Assembly: GCA_001051155.2 (NCBI GenBank) | Contig: JYIP02000009.1 | Coordinates: forward strand, 1,302,001-1,366,000 | Direction of reading: 5' to 3' | DNA: 64,000 bases | Source of the DNA: Chrysoporthe austroafricana | Taxonomy: Eukaryota; Ascomycota; Sordariomycetes; Diaporthales; Cryphonectriaceae | Part shown: piece after piece, positions 21,717 to 32,812 of the stretch | Numbering within the stretch: position 1 is the stretch's first letter | Layout of the letters: every line of letters begins with the position of its first letter | Notes under the pieces: generated by a model | The model's input: only the letters and a program-made list of their open reading frames with translations | The model's database searches: none | What the model was told of the DNA's origin: nothing | Position numbers and translations under genes: made by a program

Positions 21717-24311
21717 CTTGAACACAGATTTCCACCAAAAAAAGAGGCGCCAAGGTATTGAACATGGAAAATTCCGTAAATCTGTCTCGGAGGCGAAGAT
21801 GATTTTTAAATGAGGCACAGCATATTGTGGTCCTGAAATGGATGCTTGCTTCCCGCTGATGTGGCAATCAATGTTGGGCGCCGCTCTGCGGCTCTTCTGC
21901 TGTGCAACGCCGCGCTGAGACAGGCTTCGTATTCCTTCGTCCCCCCTCCATCCCTCCTTCGCCTGCGAAGGATCGTTGCATCCACGTGTTGCCAGGGACT
22001 TTTATTACAATGTTGGGCCGTAAGCACACCTCGTCCCCAGTTCAATGGTCGCCCCCACAATGCGTCTGACAGCACGAAGGCCCCAGTCTTCCATGCGTCG
22101 GGGTGGGTTAGAACATGCCGCCACCTATTTCCGGAGGCCAAACAAACTTGGCCAGGATCAATACTCGCACACCTTCATTGGCAGAGAAATTGTCCGACGC
22201 AACCGAAGCAGCACACGAGGAGATATGGGATACCGTATGACGAATGCAATGGTCTGGGCTCTGGCTCCTTTGAAGCTATGCACACTTAGTATATCTTAGC
22301 ACGTACAGAGACACCTTGTCAATTTTCCAGGATCGCATGGGCTGACGAATGAAATCTCGAGCAATAAGCTTGTTCCGATCTAAGCAGAAAACGATTCCTG
22401 CCTGTATAGTCGTTCGATTCGGGAAACTATCAGATGGCCAAAGCCAGTAGACAGACGATGGAGCATGGCGAAGAAGCATATATTACTTGGCGCTTGAAGC
22501 GGAGTTTGGAAGCGTGCTTGCGCAGTTAGTCTACGTGCCAAGATGAATACTTGACCGCGCAGTGTCTAGGCGCAAAATAAAGCGGAAATCGTAGGCAGAA
22601 GGACTACGTTCTAGAGACCGCGGCTGATATGCAAACCTTTCATGGTACCGAGGCGCGCCGCTACTATTCATTATAGTGCTTAAAGTGCATGCACCCCTTA
22701 TATATTGCGTACGCCTCATACATTAGGATTGGACCATGATGTAGCATGCTATAAACCACTAGCCAATTGTTAATGCATGGCTGCCGACCACCCAATTATC
22801 TTTCTGCGCAGGTGAGACTAACATTGCCACAGCTGATGGCTGGAGAAACAAAGGCAACAAGACACATGAGGTTGAGCGTGCGCTGCAGAAGCGCGATTAA
22901 ATGGGTGCGCCACCCAAGAAATGGCAACGAATATGAGGGCCATGATGTCTAACATTCCCGTCGTCCTCAGAGCCCTCAACGTTACTCCTGGCAGCGGATG
23001 TCAATTATGTTGTAAATGCATTAGTACCCTCCTGCATATGCCGAGAAAATCGGTCTCTGTTGGATCTCATAGCATCCCCGTCTTGCGGATAGAGACTATT
23101 TGCACGCTCGGCTAGATTACAATTCGATGTTGATATCACGATCTACAAGGCATTGTAAGTGTTCCTCAGCAATTTCCATCAAAGCCACCGATCTAATTCT
23201 CTATAGGACCCAAGGCAGCTTACAAGTTCATGTTGCTACCATTTCTACGATGACCGTCCCCAACATCGCAACACTCAACTTGCTCAGTCCCAAGAAGGTG
23301 CCCCCCCCCCCCAAAAAAAAAAACGATTATTGTGGAACATGTCATGGTCCATCACATGTCAGCCAGCCGTTTGTTTTGCTCATCAGTGTTGATCAAAACA
23401 GATATCGGCAGTTCTGGACAGAGGCTACTTCTAATGTATTTCTGGACCACGGAGGTCCCAAAGTTGCTTTTTCCTCTGGCCCGAAAGCTGAACACGCTAC
23501 GCCCGACTCCTACGCTTCGTCCACCGATCTTACTAGCCTCTCACCCGCCGCCAAGTATGCGTTGCGGGGTCACTACGAACGATCACTCGCCTCGCAATTG
23601 GCGGTGAAATGCGGCCGTTCTAATCACCCGAGCTGAACTTCGAGGATGTGATCGGTGGATTCTTAGACAATGAGACAGGGTGGTGCTCACAATCAACAAT
23701 AGCCCTCTAGTCTCGAGTACCCAAGGACTTTGTCGCGCTTATCCGGTAGTTTCAAACTGTTTCGCATTCAGCTTTCGTGAACGAGGATAATGAAATCCAG
23801 TCCAAATTGATCGCATAGATGTGGCTTCATCCAAGCAATGGACAAAGACGATTACCAGGACTGTTCTTCCTACTTCACAGACTTCAACAACTTTCACGCA
23901 TGCGCTTTTTTTTTTACGAAGACTGTTCAGCTAGCCCAAATAGCAGAATCTTAAGCGATTGTGTACATTTACGAATCTATAGGTTGTGAAGTGTCTTCAT
24001 TGTGGTAATTAGGCATATGCCATGTGGCCAACATCTTGTGTGCCAAGTACCAAGGATGTAATAATTGAGTATAGATGGTTTTAGTAGGAGAAGATGGCAC
24101 TGAAGGTGCCATAGGACCTGACAATACTTTGGCATAGATAGAACAGCGTCTCAGAAGCGAGGAAGTGACCCCAGGCTGCCAAAGTGAGGAGGTCACCATC
24201 TCTTCGCTTGGTCTGAATACGCTCCTGATGCTCTAGTTGGTGCTGCTCTTCTCCGTGTACAAGTTTTTTTTCAATATCGTCAAATATTTAAATATTTCAG
24301 AACATCTTTGC
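21717..24311. other. Long intergenic region, no gene seen
   Basis: About 2.6 kb between the lipoxygenase start and the protease stop. It contains a C-run/A-run junction at about 23299-23323 and scattered short frames without recognisable domains. Nothing supports an RNA gene or an intact transposon. Confidence 0.5.
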
Positions 24312-26082
24312 TTAGTAGATGTGTTCTGCAAAACGTATCTCACTAGCTCCAATATCAAATACCGCGACGACATTGTTCAAGAAGGTATCTCCGAGGATGT
24401 ACGGGCCCTCGGAGCCACCATACTGCGGTCCGGTCAAGCAGTAGTCCGTACTGAGCAGGGTTATCGGGTACCTAATGAATCAAAGTCAGCTTGTTCGGCT
24501 GCGTCAAGTTCACAAGTGAAAGATGCGCTTCACGTACTCTTGGATGAGCATATCGGCTTCATTGATTTCAAAGACGGTGCTGTTTATCTGAACACCCAGA
24601 TATGGTGCAGTGGCGTTGCATGGTGCGAAGGTGGCGCCTTCATCCTCAATATAGATGGCTGGCGGGTCGTACAGGCCTGTGATATCCTCGTATAGCTCCA
24701 AATTATGTGGCGTCAGCTTCGTTCTTGTATCAATACGTCAAAGCACGAGGCCAAACCTTGACAAGTGGAAGGGGCATACCAATTGGGAGGTACAGCAGAG
24801 TTGTGCCGCTGTCAACAATTACGGGAAACTGGGTAGTGTTGACAGTTTTTGGTGCATACGCCTTACTCCAGGACTCGGCAAGGGCCTTGGTTCGTTTACT
24901 AGATCCTTCATAGACGTACGCATCGGCGATGATGGTGTAGAAACTGTATTGAGTCGTCATTTCGGGTTCATCGTAAAGCTCGATCTAATTATCCGTCAGA
25001 TGCCACTTCTAGAAGAGTTTTGAGGATCAGAATGGAGCGGGACTGACCATCAAGATAGGGGTGCCTGCAAATGATCCAGTATAATTGACTGGAGGTAGAC
25101 CGCCCAGCGCGAGATAACCGTTGTCGGAGTTCCTATCGAGAGCAGGCTGAAAACAGGTTCGATCAGGTTTTCGTTGATCATAGTCGTAATAATGGAGCTG
25201 TATTCAACCTGCGTCTTCATAGAGTCTGCGGAGGTGTTCATCCCATTAAAAGCGTTGGTGATCAGAGGATAGGCCAACCCCATCAGACCACTGGTCACAT
25301 TGTCGCCGACCCAGTAGGAATAATTGACCAAGGCCACTTGCTGGTGATCTACGGTGATACCGGCAACCGTGATATTTTCATAACCGAAGACGCCTGTCAA
25401 GAACTCGCCATCGCCATATCCGATGTTGAAATTCTCATCTGCGATTGAGCCCTCATCGAAAGTGCCGTTGAAGACCGGACCGAAGTAGCAATCTGCTTCC
25501 TGCGAGACAATTGTGAGTGCCATGTTCATCTCATTCTCGTATGGAGTTGTATTGTACATACCGGCTGCACATCACCATTCACGTCGACACAAGTGAACCC
25601 AGCTTGCACCAGCCATCTTGTAATGGAAGGTTAGCGATTTTTGGGGTAAGAAGGGAAAGTGGTTCTTGAGATGCGATTCATAGAGACGCCCCTTTTGTCC
25701 GATACATATCTAGCGGACAAGACTCATGGTGAGAATATGATATCCAGAGTACTTACGTATCATTCGAACCAGTATCAATGATGACCTCGGCTGGTTCGCC
25801 TGCCCACTCGATCTCGGCGATGTACTCTTGTGAAAACAAATCGTCGGTATGCTCATACCCAAAGCCGTGATTGGCGACGCCTTTTCGCATGGAGCTGAGA
25901 TACCGGGCTGACCTAGCCGCCCTTGTGCTCTTCTTCAGGCTCAGGACATTGGAGCTAACGACATTGCTGCTGCTAGCCTGCTTGGCTACAGGCGTATAGG
26001 ACCAACTTCCCAGTTGACGAGCGGCGCTTGCCGGGTATGTGAGGGCCGCGACAGCGACTATTGCCTTGAAGAGATGAGCCAT
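24312..26082 (-). pseudogene. A1-family aspartic protease with disrupted frame
   Basis: A secreted pepsin-like protease. Exons that splice cleanly are 25757..26082, 25562..25616 and the 5' part of 25048..25499; the C-terminal exon is 24312..24471. Both catalytic motifs are present: DTGSNDTW, split across the first intron, and VDSGTTLLYLP in the exon around 24780-24984. The flap region YGDGEFLTG and the terminal YILGDTFLNNVVAVFDIG are also intact. The signal peptide is MAHLFKAIVAVAALTYPASA. At about 25130-25145 the reading frame shifts by one base, between EPVFSL and DRNSDNGYLALGGLPPV, with no plausible intron. A second break lies between 24780 and 24723, where the GTATGC donor and ACAAG acceptor do not restore the frame needed for LYEDITGLYDPPA. 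So it is either a recently broken gene or one carrying sequencing indels. The 24538/24471 junction (GTACGT...ATTAG) splices normally. Confidence 0.72.
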
Positions 26083-26937
26083 CGTGGGTTATTTTCTCGT
26101 TAGTCCTAATGAGGACGACTGACTGACTGCAAAAGGACGGCGGTCAAACAAGCAAATCATCTAGGTCCAGCCCAGTGCAGCGGTCCGCGGCCGTTTTAAG
26201 CCTCAGAACCATGTCGCCGTGCGTGACGAGAAAAAGTCGAATTAAACAAGCAATTGTCCCCATAATAACATGCCGCACGGCCCGTACCGGCACTGTACTA
26301 TGCACATGCATCCTGCGATGCGTTGCGTTGTTCACCGCCGAGCAGCGGCGAGCTCCACCGTCTGCAATCCCCACTGGGAGCGTGGGGAGGTATGCTTCGG
26401 TACTATGAAACCCCACCAGAAACGCCCTCTCAAGCAGCCATTCATAGATTGTGATGGCTCAGAGGCCTTCCAGAACAGGCAAGTTAGTTCTCCGCTTGAA
26501 CAGGGCCTTTTTGCTGACGATGCGACGTCAGCTCGGTTGACCGCAGATAACCTCGAAGGTCGTATATCTTCAATGTAAAATTCCGGAAGGTCCAGCTTGT
26601 TTCCCATTAAGTGGGCATAGTATGTATTATCATGGATCATCACCTGGCACCAGGCACTACCGGGGTTAGACGAGGCGATTCGCGAAACTCAAAAAAAGAC
26701 AGAGAAAAGAAAGGAAGAAAAAATAAAAAAAAAGAAGGAAGGAAAGAAAGAAACGAACAAAAAGATCAGTTCCGTTCCCGAGTCTCACCACACCTATATT
26801 ATCTCTGACCATTAGACGAGAACCTTTCGTACAACCCATCACAATTGACCGTACCAAATACCCGTAAGCATGTTATATGAGTGCCCACATCTGTTGAGTT
26901 TTATTGTCTACATAAGCTCACAGCAACATTGTCGAGC
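26083..26937. other. Intergenic region, no gene seen
   Basis: About 0.85 kb with a purine-rich (A/G) tract at 26690-26765 and nothing else recognisable. It should contain the protease promoter. Confidence 0.55.
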
Positions 26938-28092
26938 TCAGAGAAGTGAGCTGGGACGACGAATTGGCACGAACCAATAGGCTTGACCGTAAGCTCCTTC
27001 AGGGGTTGGATAGACAATCGCGTTACGGCTATTGTAAAGGAGCTCCGGACCCAACGTCGCAAGGCTTAAATCGTCCCAGTAAGCGACCTTAAGTGAGTGA
27101 TCGGAGGAGCTAAGAAATTCCCAGCGTGACCCAATCCTCTGGTCTTCGAGGAAACGGTCTAAGATTCCATGCATACCATGAACAACGTTAGTCCACGCGG
27201 AATCAGTGGCATACGACTGGTCGTTTGCATCACGGATGGTGTCCAATTCCCTATCCATGAAACGGTCTAAGATTCCATGCATACCATGAACAACGTTAGT
27301 CCACACGGGATCAGTGGCATACGACTGGTCCTTTGTACGATGAATAGCGTTGATGATGAAATTCAATCCCATATCCAAACCCGCAACCGAGACCGTGCGA
27401 ATCCACGCGGGATTATTAATGGCATACGAATGGCCGTTTGTACCACAGATACTGTCTTTGATGAAGTCCAATCCCAAATCCAAATGTGCATCTGTGACCT
27501 TACGGATGCAAGGGAAGCAATCATATTGCAGAGACCGCTCACTTTCAGGTCGCTCTGGCATCGTGATCGGAACCATATCCGCGGTCTCGTAGGTGGTAAT
27601 AGGCAGACGCTTCGGGGTCACATGATGACCGCAGCCATGGTGCCACAGCTTGAACCTACATATTGGGCATGTGAGATCACCACTTAGCTCGGACCGTGCC
27701 TTGAGATGCTGCCCTATACAGTCTTGACAAATGATATGAGCACACGGCAGAGTGGTGCCTACCTTTTGCTGACCTATAGAAAGCTTCAAGTGATCAGGGG
27801 TTTGGTTCGGCAGTCCACGGATTGCTATCTCAACGTAGCAGGTAGGACAGGTAACAGCTGGCTCTGGGGTAGAACTGGGCTGTTGCAGGAATCGCTTAAC
27901 CGTGGTCCATAGATTTGTCTCCTCTCGTTGCTCCTGATTGAGCAGCTTTACAGAGGGCTCGTAGGTTTCTGAACCTTGTTCGCTCTCAGATGGCGTTTTG
28001 TGCGTCGGGGCATTGAGCCTGGATGAGGCCTGCTCGTCTACACTGTGATGGCTCACTTGAGCATCATCTTGGGACAAGACTGGAGGCTCCAT
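26938..28092 (-). CDS. RING-finger protein with tandem C-terminal repeats
   Basis: Single-exon protein of 384 residues from the ATG at 28092. A RING-type zinc finger lies in the middle: CPTC, then a long loop, PCAHIICQDCIGQH and CPICR. The cross-brace Cys/His pattern suggests an E3 ubiquitin ligase, although the first loop is longer than usual. Downstream sits a roughly 36-residue unit repeated three to four times: AHLDLGLDFIKDSI..., AGLDMGLNFIINAI... and ILDRFMDRELDTIRDANDQSYAT..., with SYATD.(A/V)WTNVVHGMHG in the last full copies. No known substrate-binding domain is recognised in the repeat. The frame is open further upstream, but only to a GTG, so 28092 is the likely start. The protein is probably accessory; its partner is unknown. 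Confidence 0.75.
   Translation of the reverse strand: MEPPVLSQDDAQVSHHSVDEQASSRLNAPTHKTPSESEQGSETYEPSVKLLNQEQREETNLWTTVKRFLQQPSSTPEPAVTCPTCYVEIAIRGLPNQTPDHLKLSIGQQKVGTTLPCAHIICQDCIGQHLKARSELSGDLTCPICRFKLWHHGCGHHVTPKRLPITTYETADMVPITMPERPESERSLQYDCFPCIRKVTDAHLDLGLDFIKDSICGTNGHSYAINNPAWIRTVSVAGLDMGLNFIINAIHRTKDQSYATDPVWTNVVHGMHGILDRFMDRELDTIRDANDQSYATDSAWTNVVHGMHGILDRFLEDQRIGSRWEFLSSSDHSLKVAYWDDLSLATLGPELLYNSRNAIVYPTPEGAYGQAYWFVPIRRPSSLL
27151..27366 (-). repeat. 108-bp in-frame tandem repeat inside the RING gene
   Basis: Copy 1 starts at 27151 and copy 2 at 27259, both with GAAACGGTCTAAGATTCCAT on the plus strand. The first 77 or so bases of each copy differ at only three or so sites, and the remainder is diverged. 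A third, older copy lies at about 27367-27480. The period equals 36 codons. Confidence 0.85.
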
Positions 28093-30189
28093 CTTCTGCA
28101 GAGGACGCTTAATCCACAGCTTCGGTCGCCTATGGCATACGGTGCCGTTGGTTTGACAGCGCCTTCGCGGTTGCCGATGAGAACCTGTCACCTTGAAGAC
28201 CTTTACGCAGGTCCCCCTCGTAGTGTCTTTTGCCAGTGGTCTTTTCAGGTTGCTGGATTGAGAATTAGGAGAACTTCATCGATTGGAGACTAAGGGTGTA
28301 CCGTGATTATTTAATCTAAAAGCTTACAAGGACATAACAAGAACGGCATCGGTGACAGAGGACAGGATACGACAATGCCATTTTTCTTACAAATTCAATG
28401 TTCAAATTTAATTCAAGTATTGTCAAAGAACCAGTGAATAAGGACTGAAGAATATGCACAGATGAGTAAATAAATTATGTGTCTTCCAGCAATTCGCTTG
28501 TAGCCTTTCATGTAGAAATACAATGGACTTTACTGAAGTAATGTCAGCATACCAAAGCAATCATACCGGGGCTCACACCCGGTATTAAGCTCCTTAAGAG
28601 GATCTTAGTTAAGACTACTTGTAAATGATTAACTAGGCTTAGTTCATGTATTATGAAATCCTGGTCTTTATTGCACGACATAATTCACGATACCTCTAGA
28701 TTCGAGGCCTTTAGAATCTAATATGGCTAGCGGTCACTGTATTGGAAACTTTGGCTCTCGTTTCAAAATATAACAAATCGCTACTACCGACGAAGCTCCC
28801 CTTATATAATAGATGATACTCCCAGTCCCTTGTTAGCCTATGCTTATCGGCGAACCCATCGTATTCGAAGCATAGTACAACCAGGATATTCCGCTAGCTG
28901 CGCTAGTCTGGTACTGCAGAGACCAGCGGATCATTTGTGCTTCGATGCGTAACGGATGCACAGGATGGGCGCGGGTAGATGAGTGCGGGCGCGCATGGTG
29001 TTGCAATTGTTGCTACAAATAGAGCAATGGAGATTGACAACATTGACAGGCTTGTATGAATGAGGCGTATGGAATGCAAAGCATAAAGCCTAGAGATCTT
29101 TAGCTTAATAGAAATGAGTCCAAACAGCTCTTCAAATTCTGCAGGTTTCGACTGGCCTCTTGTCTGATAATACCCAAGACTGATGTGGCTCACAGACCAC
29201 GTTCGGGGAATGATGTGGGGCATAAAGGAAAGTGAAGTGGAAAGTGGTGCAGAAATCGGAGGGTCTGTGAAGGGTATGATTTTATAAACTGCTCGGGCGC
29301 CGACTTCAGCCTCCATGATGATCTGTTGAACTTTAATATTCTGCTCCGGAGGGGGAAAAGGGGATAAAATATGATAGTAGATGCTGCACTCTTGCATCAT
29401 GGAATCAAGCCCCGTTCTATATTTTAGGTGTCCTTGATATCGAAACAGGACTACTCACGGGCGCAGATCGTGCGAACTGGGACTACGCCACCTGTAGAAC
29501 ATGACCACTCGAGACAATGGCTGTTCTCTGTCAGGGGTTTACAAGTCAACTCTTACACCCTCTTGCTAAGGGACCTTGCAGATACTCATACCGCTGCTCT
29601 GATCGGTGCTGGTACTTCTGCGTGTGGGACTTCGTCTCTGGAACTCTAGCGTTTGCCACGACAAAGGTAGGGGGCGGTATAGGCCAAGTCAGTAACCAGC
29701 ATCTCACAGATGAGGAGGATGTCGTAGCTGCAATCATAACCACGAGGTGTAAATTATTGTGGAGAATCCTGCGAAAGCACCGTTCAGATTTTGAGGGTTC
29801 ACATCCTGCGTTCAGATCCGAGAATTTATGATCTGGTTTGTTGCATGCGCTCTTGTAAGTAGCGGTTTCCCAGCGAGAGCAAGAAATGACGTTAGGCTGC
29901 TTATATAATACCGCGGCTGTTGCCCGTTAACTTGCATGACCCCACGTGTCCCCCTGGCCCTCTCTCTAGCGCGTTGCCGCGACTTGCACCATTCGCGCCT
30001 CTCGCCAAACGTTGCTGAACGTCTTCAGAAGGGCTTCGATACCCGCTTCTCTGCTGCTGCCTGCTCCCATTTCATCCTCAAATATCGAATTCGCTGGCAA
30101 GCCGGTTTTCTACTCTAAGTTAAACCTCCTCGTGCCTTTCTCCTGCCCTATCCAGCAGCTGAGCCCACGAGACAGTGACGAGGCCCACC
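28093..30189. other. Intergenic region, no gene supported
   Basis: About 2.1 kb, AT-rich from 28300 to 28900. A minus-strand open frame at 28903..29400 (165 codons) has one hydrophobic segment but no family resemblance, so I leave it out. TATATAATA at about 29903, roughly 285 bp before the next ATG, could serve the 2EXR gene. Confidence 0.5.
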
Positions 30190-32277
30190 ATGGATGAGGG
30201 CCATGAGGATGACAATTACCTCGACAATGACTCAGACCACGACGATCCTCAGTCCGATTACCAAGAAGACATTACAATCGATGGCGACTCGGACTCTGAC
30301 GAGTCCCAAGGACTTGAAGATGGCAACGAGAACGGTTATCTCGACCTCGAGGCTTCCGAAGCCGACTCTGACCTCAGTTCTGATGCGAGTCTGGATGCGC
30401 ATGATACAGTGGTCGCCGCCTCTTTCCCAAAGTTCATGCAGCTTCCGATGGAACTTCGTGAGACGGTCTGGAAAGTCTTTTGCCCCGACCTAGATAAAAT
30501 GCCCCGCGTATTCGAGCTCCAGTACCTCGGCCACGCAGCTATGACGCTTGGGCCGCATGTGGAGAGCCAGACAGCGCCGATGAGGACGGTGCTTGCTGTT
30601 CACCGGGAGAGCCGGGCTCTTGCCTTCAAGTTCTCGCCGGATCGCCTCACGCTCCCTCGTGGAGGGGGAGTTGTGCCGTATCATAAGAATAGGGACGTTC
30701 TTTTCATCAATTCCCTTTTCAATGACAGCACTGATATCCATCATGCTGTCCAGATACTGGCAATGGCGGCACCAGATTTCCAGCAGCTTTCTATTCCTTC
30801 TCAAGATGTATTATTCATGGATGGATACAGTTTTATAGATCCATTGACTGATCCATTGGCTGATCTGCGGAACATCTTCATTATGGTCGAAGCTGATGAC
30901 ATCCCGACGAAAGGCCTGATCTGGTGCGTGTCTGAGAAGAACCACCAGTACTACGTCGAGGTGGAGGAGGTGGAACCTGGTATTGGCGAAGATATGCAGA
31001 TGCTGTTTTGTTGGCCGAACGATGAAGAGTACGATGCGTTTGGCGAAGAGGAATTTGCGCGAAAACTCGGCATCCTTCAATTCAATGAGAACGAGGATAT
31101 CGAAGGCTCCGGGTCCGGCTTAGAAGAGCCCGTCGGACACCCTTTGGACGATACCGTTGCACTTTGGAGATGCAGTATGTCAAAATTGCGCGAGAGCCTG
31201 TATTCTATGGCTCTCGATAAGAAATTGGCGCACCAAGATGTGCCGCAAGATGGACCGTCGATACCACGGCCCAAAGTTTGGCCGATGACCCGATTCATGT
31301 TTGAGTCTGGCAGCCAGCGCTTCAACGATATGAAGGCGTGGCAGAAACCTTGGCACGAATGGGAATCTGAGACCGGGCTCACTGAAGATGAGGGTCCATA
31401 CGAAGGTGACTGGATCGACGACGAGTCAATAAGTGAGTTCTCCTCTACAGACGAGGAAGACGATCTTCCAGCTCATCTGCTTGATGAAACGGTGCTCGAT
31501 GGCTCTTCACCCGGCCAAGACCGGACATCAGGTCTCCCCCCAGCCCAGTTCTCCAGTGACTCAGAGATTGAGGAACAAGACAGTTCAGAAGACGGGATTG
31601 TCACCGAGGCTGGTAGGTCACGCCGCACCACAATCCGCCGCGGGCGGGCTGTACTCGACGATAGTGGCAGTGACGTGAGCAATGGCGAGGAAGAGACTTC
31701 ACCGGCAGCCGGTCGCGCCGGCCGCCATGGGCCGCGCGCGATCTTAATCGACTCGGAAGACGAGAACGATCAAGATACAGCGCATCCAGGCGATTCCGAA
31801 CGCGAAGAGATCTCCCGACCATCTCGTCCCATGAAACGTCGAACACGTCCTACCTTACCCAGTGATTCCGAGGATGACAGCGACGGAGTCGCAGCACGGC
31901 CCGCTGGCGCGGCGACCCGGCCAGCACGTTCTGCTGTGCCTAGCGACTCCGAAGACGAAGATGCAGACACACCACAAGGCGGTGCGAAGATAAGGAGCGC
32001 AAGCTCCTCGTCCGAGGAGGATGAAGGGAGCTCGGATGAGGCTCCGCCCCCGCCGAAGCGCATGTCTCTAGCAAAGAGGCTGCTGATGGAGCATCAGCAG
32101 TCCCGAGCAGGCCACCATGCCACAGGTGACTCACACGAGGATAGCGAAGGCTCTGGCGATGCGCCTGACGAGGACGAGGACGAGGACGAGGGGGAGACAT
32201 CTGATGGGGATGGTATGGTGATGCATATGGCGGAGGAGGGCTCGGAGGATGATGAGGAGGGGGATGAAGTTTGGTGA
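30190..32277 (+). CDS. 2EXR-domain protein with long acidic disordered tail
   Basis: Single-exon protein of 695 residues. The start at 30190 has an ideal context (CCACCATGG). After an Asp/Glu/Ser-rich N-terminus of about 80 residues, the sequence FMQLPMELRETVWKVFCP matches the fungal 2EXR (F-box-like) domain, followed by the expected VLAVHRESRALAFKF, RDVLFINS and LRNIFIMVEADD segments. From about residue 410 the protein is disordered, with repeated Ser-Asp-Ser-Glu (casein-kinase-2-like) clusters. These include four spaced copies of a unit of the form I/L-x-S/D-DSE-(D/E), for example ILIDSEDEND, LPSDSEDDSD and VPSDSEDEDAD. 2EXR proteins are numerous in filamentous fungi and functionally uncharacterised. 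The acidic tail recalls histone-binding or nucleolar proteins, which is only a compositional analogy. Confidence 0.78.
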   Translation: MDEGHEDDNYLDNDSDHDDPQSDYQEDITIDGDSDSDESQGLEDGNENGYLDLEASEADSDLSSDASLDAHDTVVAASFPKFMQLPMELRETVWKVFCPDLDKMPRVFELQYLGHAAMTLGPHVESQTAPMRTVLAVHRESRALAFKFSPDRLTLPRGGGVVPYHKNRDVLFINSLFNDSTDIHHAVQILAMAAPDFQQLSIPSQDVLFMDGYSFIDPLTDPLADLRNIFIMVEADDIPTKGLIWCVSEKNHQYYVEVEEVEPGIGEDMQMLFCWPNDEEYDAFGEEEFARKLGILQFNENEDIEGSGSGLEEPVGHPLDDTVALWRCSMSKLRESLYSMALDKKLAHQDVPQDGPSIPRPKVWPMTRFMFESGSQRFNDMKAWQKPWHEWESETGLTEDEGPYEGDWIDDESISEFSSTDEEDDLPAHLLDETVLDGSSPGQDRTSGLPPAQFSSDSEIEEQDSSEDGIVTEAGRSRRTTIRRGRAVLDDSGSDVSNGEEETSPAAGRAGRHGPRAILIDSEDENDQDTAHPGDSEREEISRPSRPMKRRTRPTLPSDSEDDSDGVAARPAGAATRPARSAVPSDSEDEDADTPQGGAKIRSASSSSEEDEGSSDEAPPPPKRMSLAKRLLMEHQQSRAGHHATGDSHEDSEGSGDAPDEDEDEDEGETSDGDGMVMHMAEEGSEDDEEGDEVW

Positions 32278-32478
32278 AGAGAGGATTGCGCCCATAGTCA
32301 GAATCAGGTGGATTCGCAGCCTTCTGCGAAGGAGAACGAGGAATTCTACATTTGTCTTTGGATGAACTCAATCATCTGGCTACTTCATAATAAGAGAGGG
32401 CATGATGGGAATATGGCGGACTGGTCCGAAAGAAGCTGCAGAGATTGAGTCATCTAAGTTGATATAGTATAGAATTCT

Positions 32479-32711
32479 CTGATATAGATCTCATATTTTG
32501 GGTTGATCAATGCCACTCCACCGTTTTTTTTTTTTTTTTTTTTTTTTTTAATGCCCCATTTTATTTTTACGATTATTTTGCGCAGGGGTCGGCGGGGCCG
32601 ACCCCGGCGTCAAAATAACGTTAAAAAAAAATGGGGCATTAAATAAAAAAAAAAAAAAAAAAAAAACGGTGGAGTGGCATTGATCAACCCAAAATATGAG
32701 ATCTATATCAG
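32479..32711. repeat. Long inverted repeat (foldback) with poly(T)/poly(A) arms
   Basis: The outer arms 32479-32523 and 32667-32711 are perfect 45-bp reverse complements. Inside them lie T26 (32524-32549) and the matching A-run ending at 32666, then AATGCCCCATTTT against AAAATGGGGCATT. The centre is a GGGGTCGG-CGGGG-CCGACCCC hairpin near 32587-32606. The inner arms are imperfect (TTTTTACGATTATTTTGCGC versus TTTAACGTTATTTTGACGCC). It could be a foldback or MITE-like element, two head-to-head poly(A)-tailed retroelement ends, or an assembly artefact; an N lies next to the right end. Confidence 0.85.
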
Positions 32712-32712
32712 N

Positions 32713-32724
32713 TTTATTATTTTA

Positions 32725-32755
<31 letters not shown>

Positions 32756-32812
32756 TGCCCCAGTATAGTATAACGATAATGTGACGCCGGGATCGGCCGC
32801 GCCGGGATGGAT
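32713..32812 (-). repeat. Third diverged copy of the poly(T)-AATGCCCC module
   Basis: Beyond the N, a T-rich run (to 32749) leads into ATAATGCCCCAGTATAGTAT, then TAACGATAATGTGACGCCGGGATCGGCC, which aligns with the inner arm of the foldback. It lacks the flanking 45-bp arm. It supports a dispersed, poly(A)-tailed element read on the minus strand. Confidence 0.6.

Noticed and set aside
28903..29400. Minus-strand frame of 165 codons with one hydrophobic stretch
   Set aside because: No splice or family evidence, and amino-acid composition looks like translated noncoding sequence.
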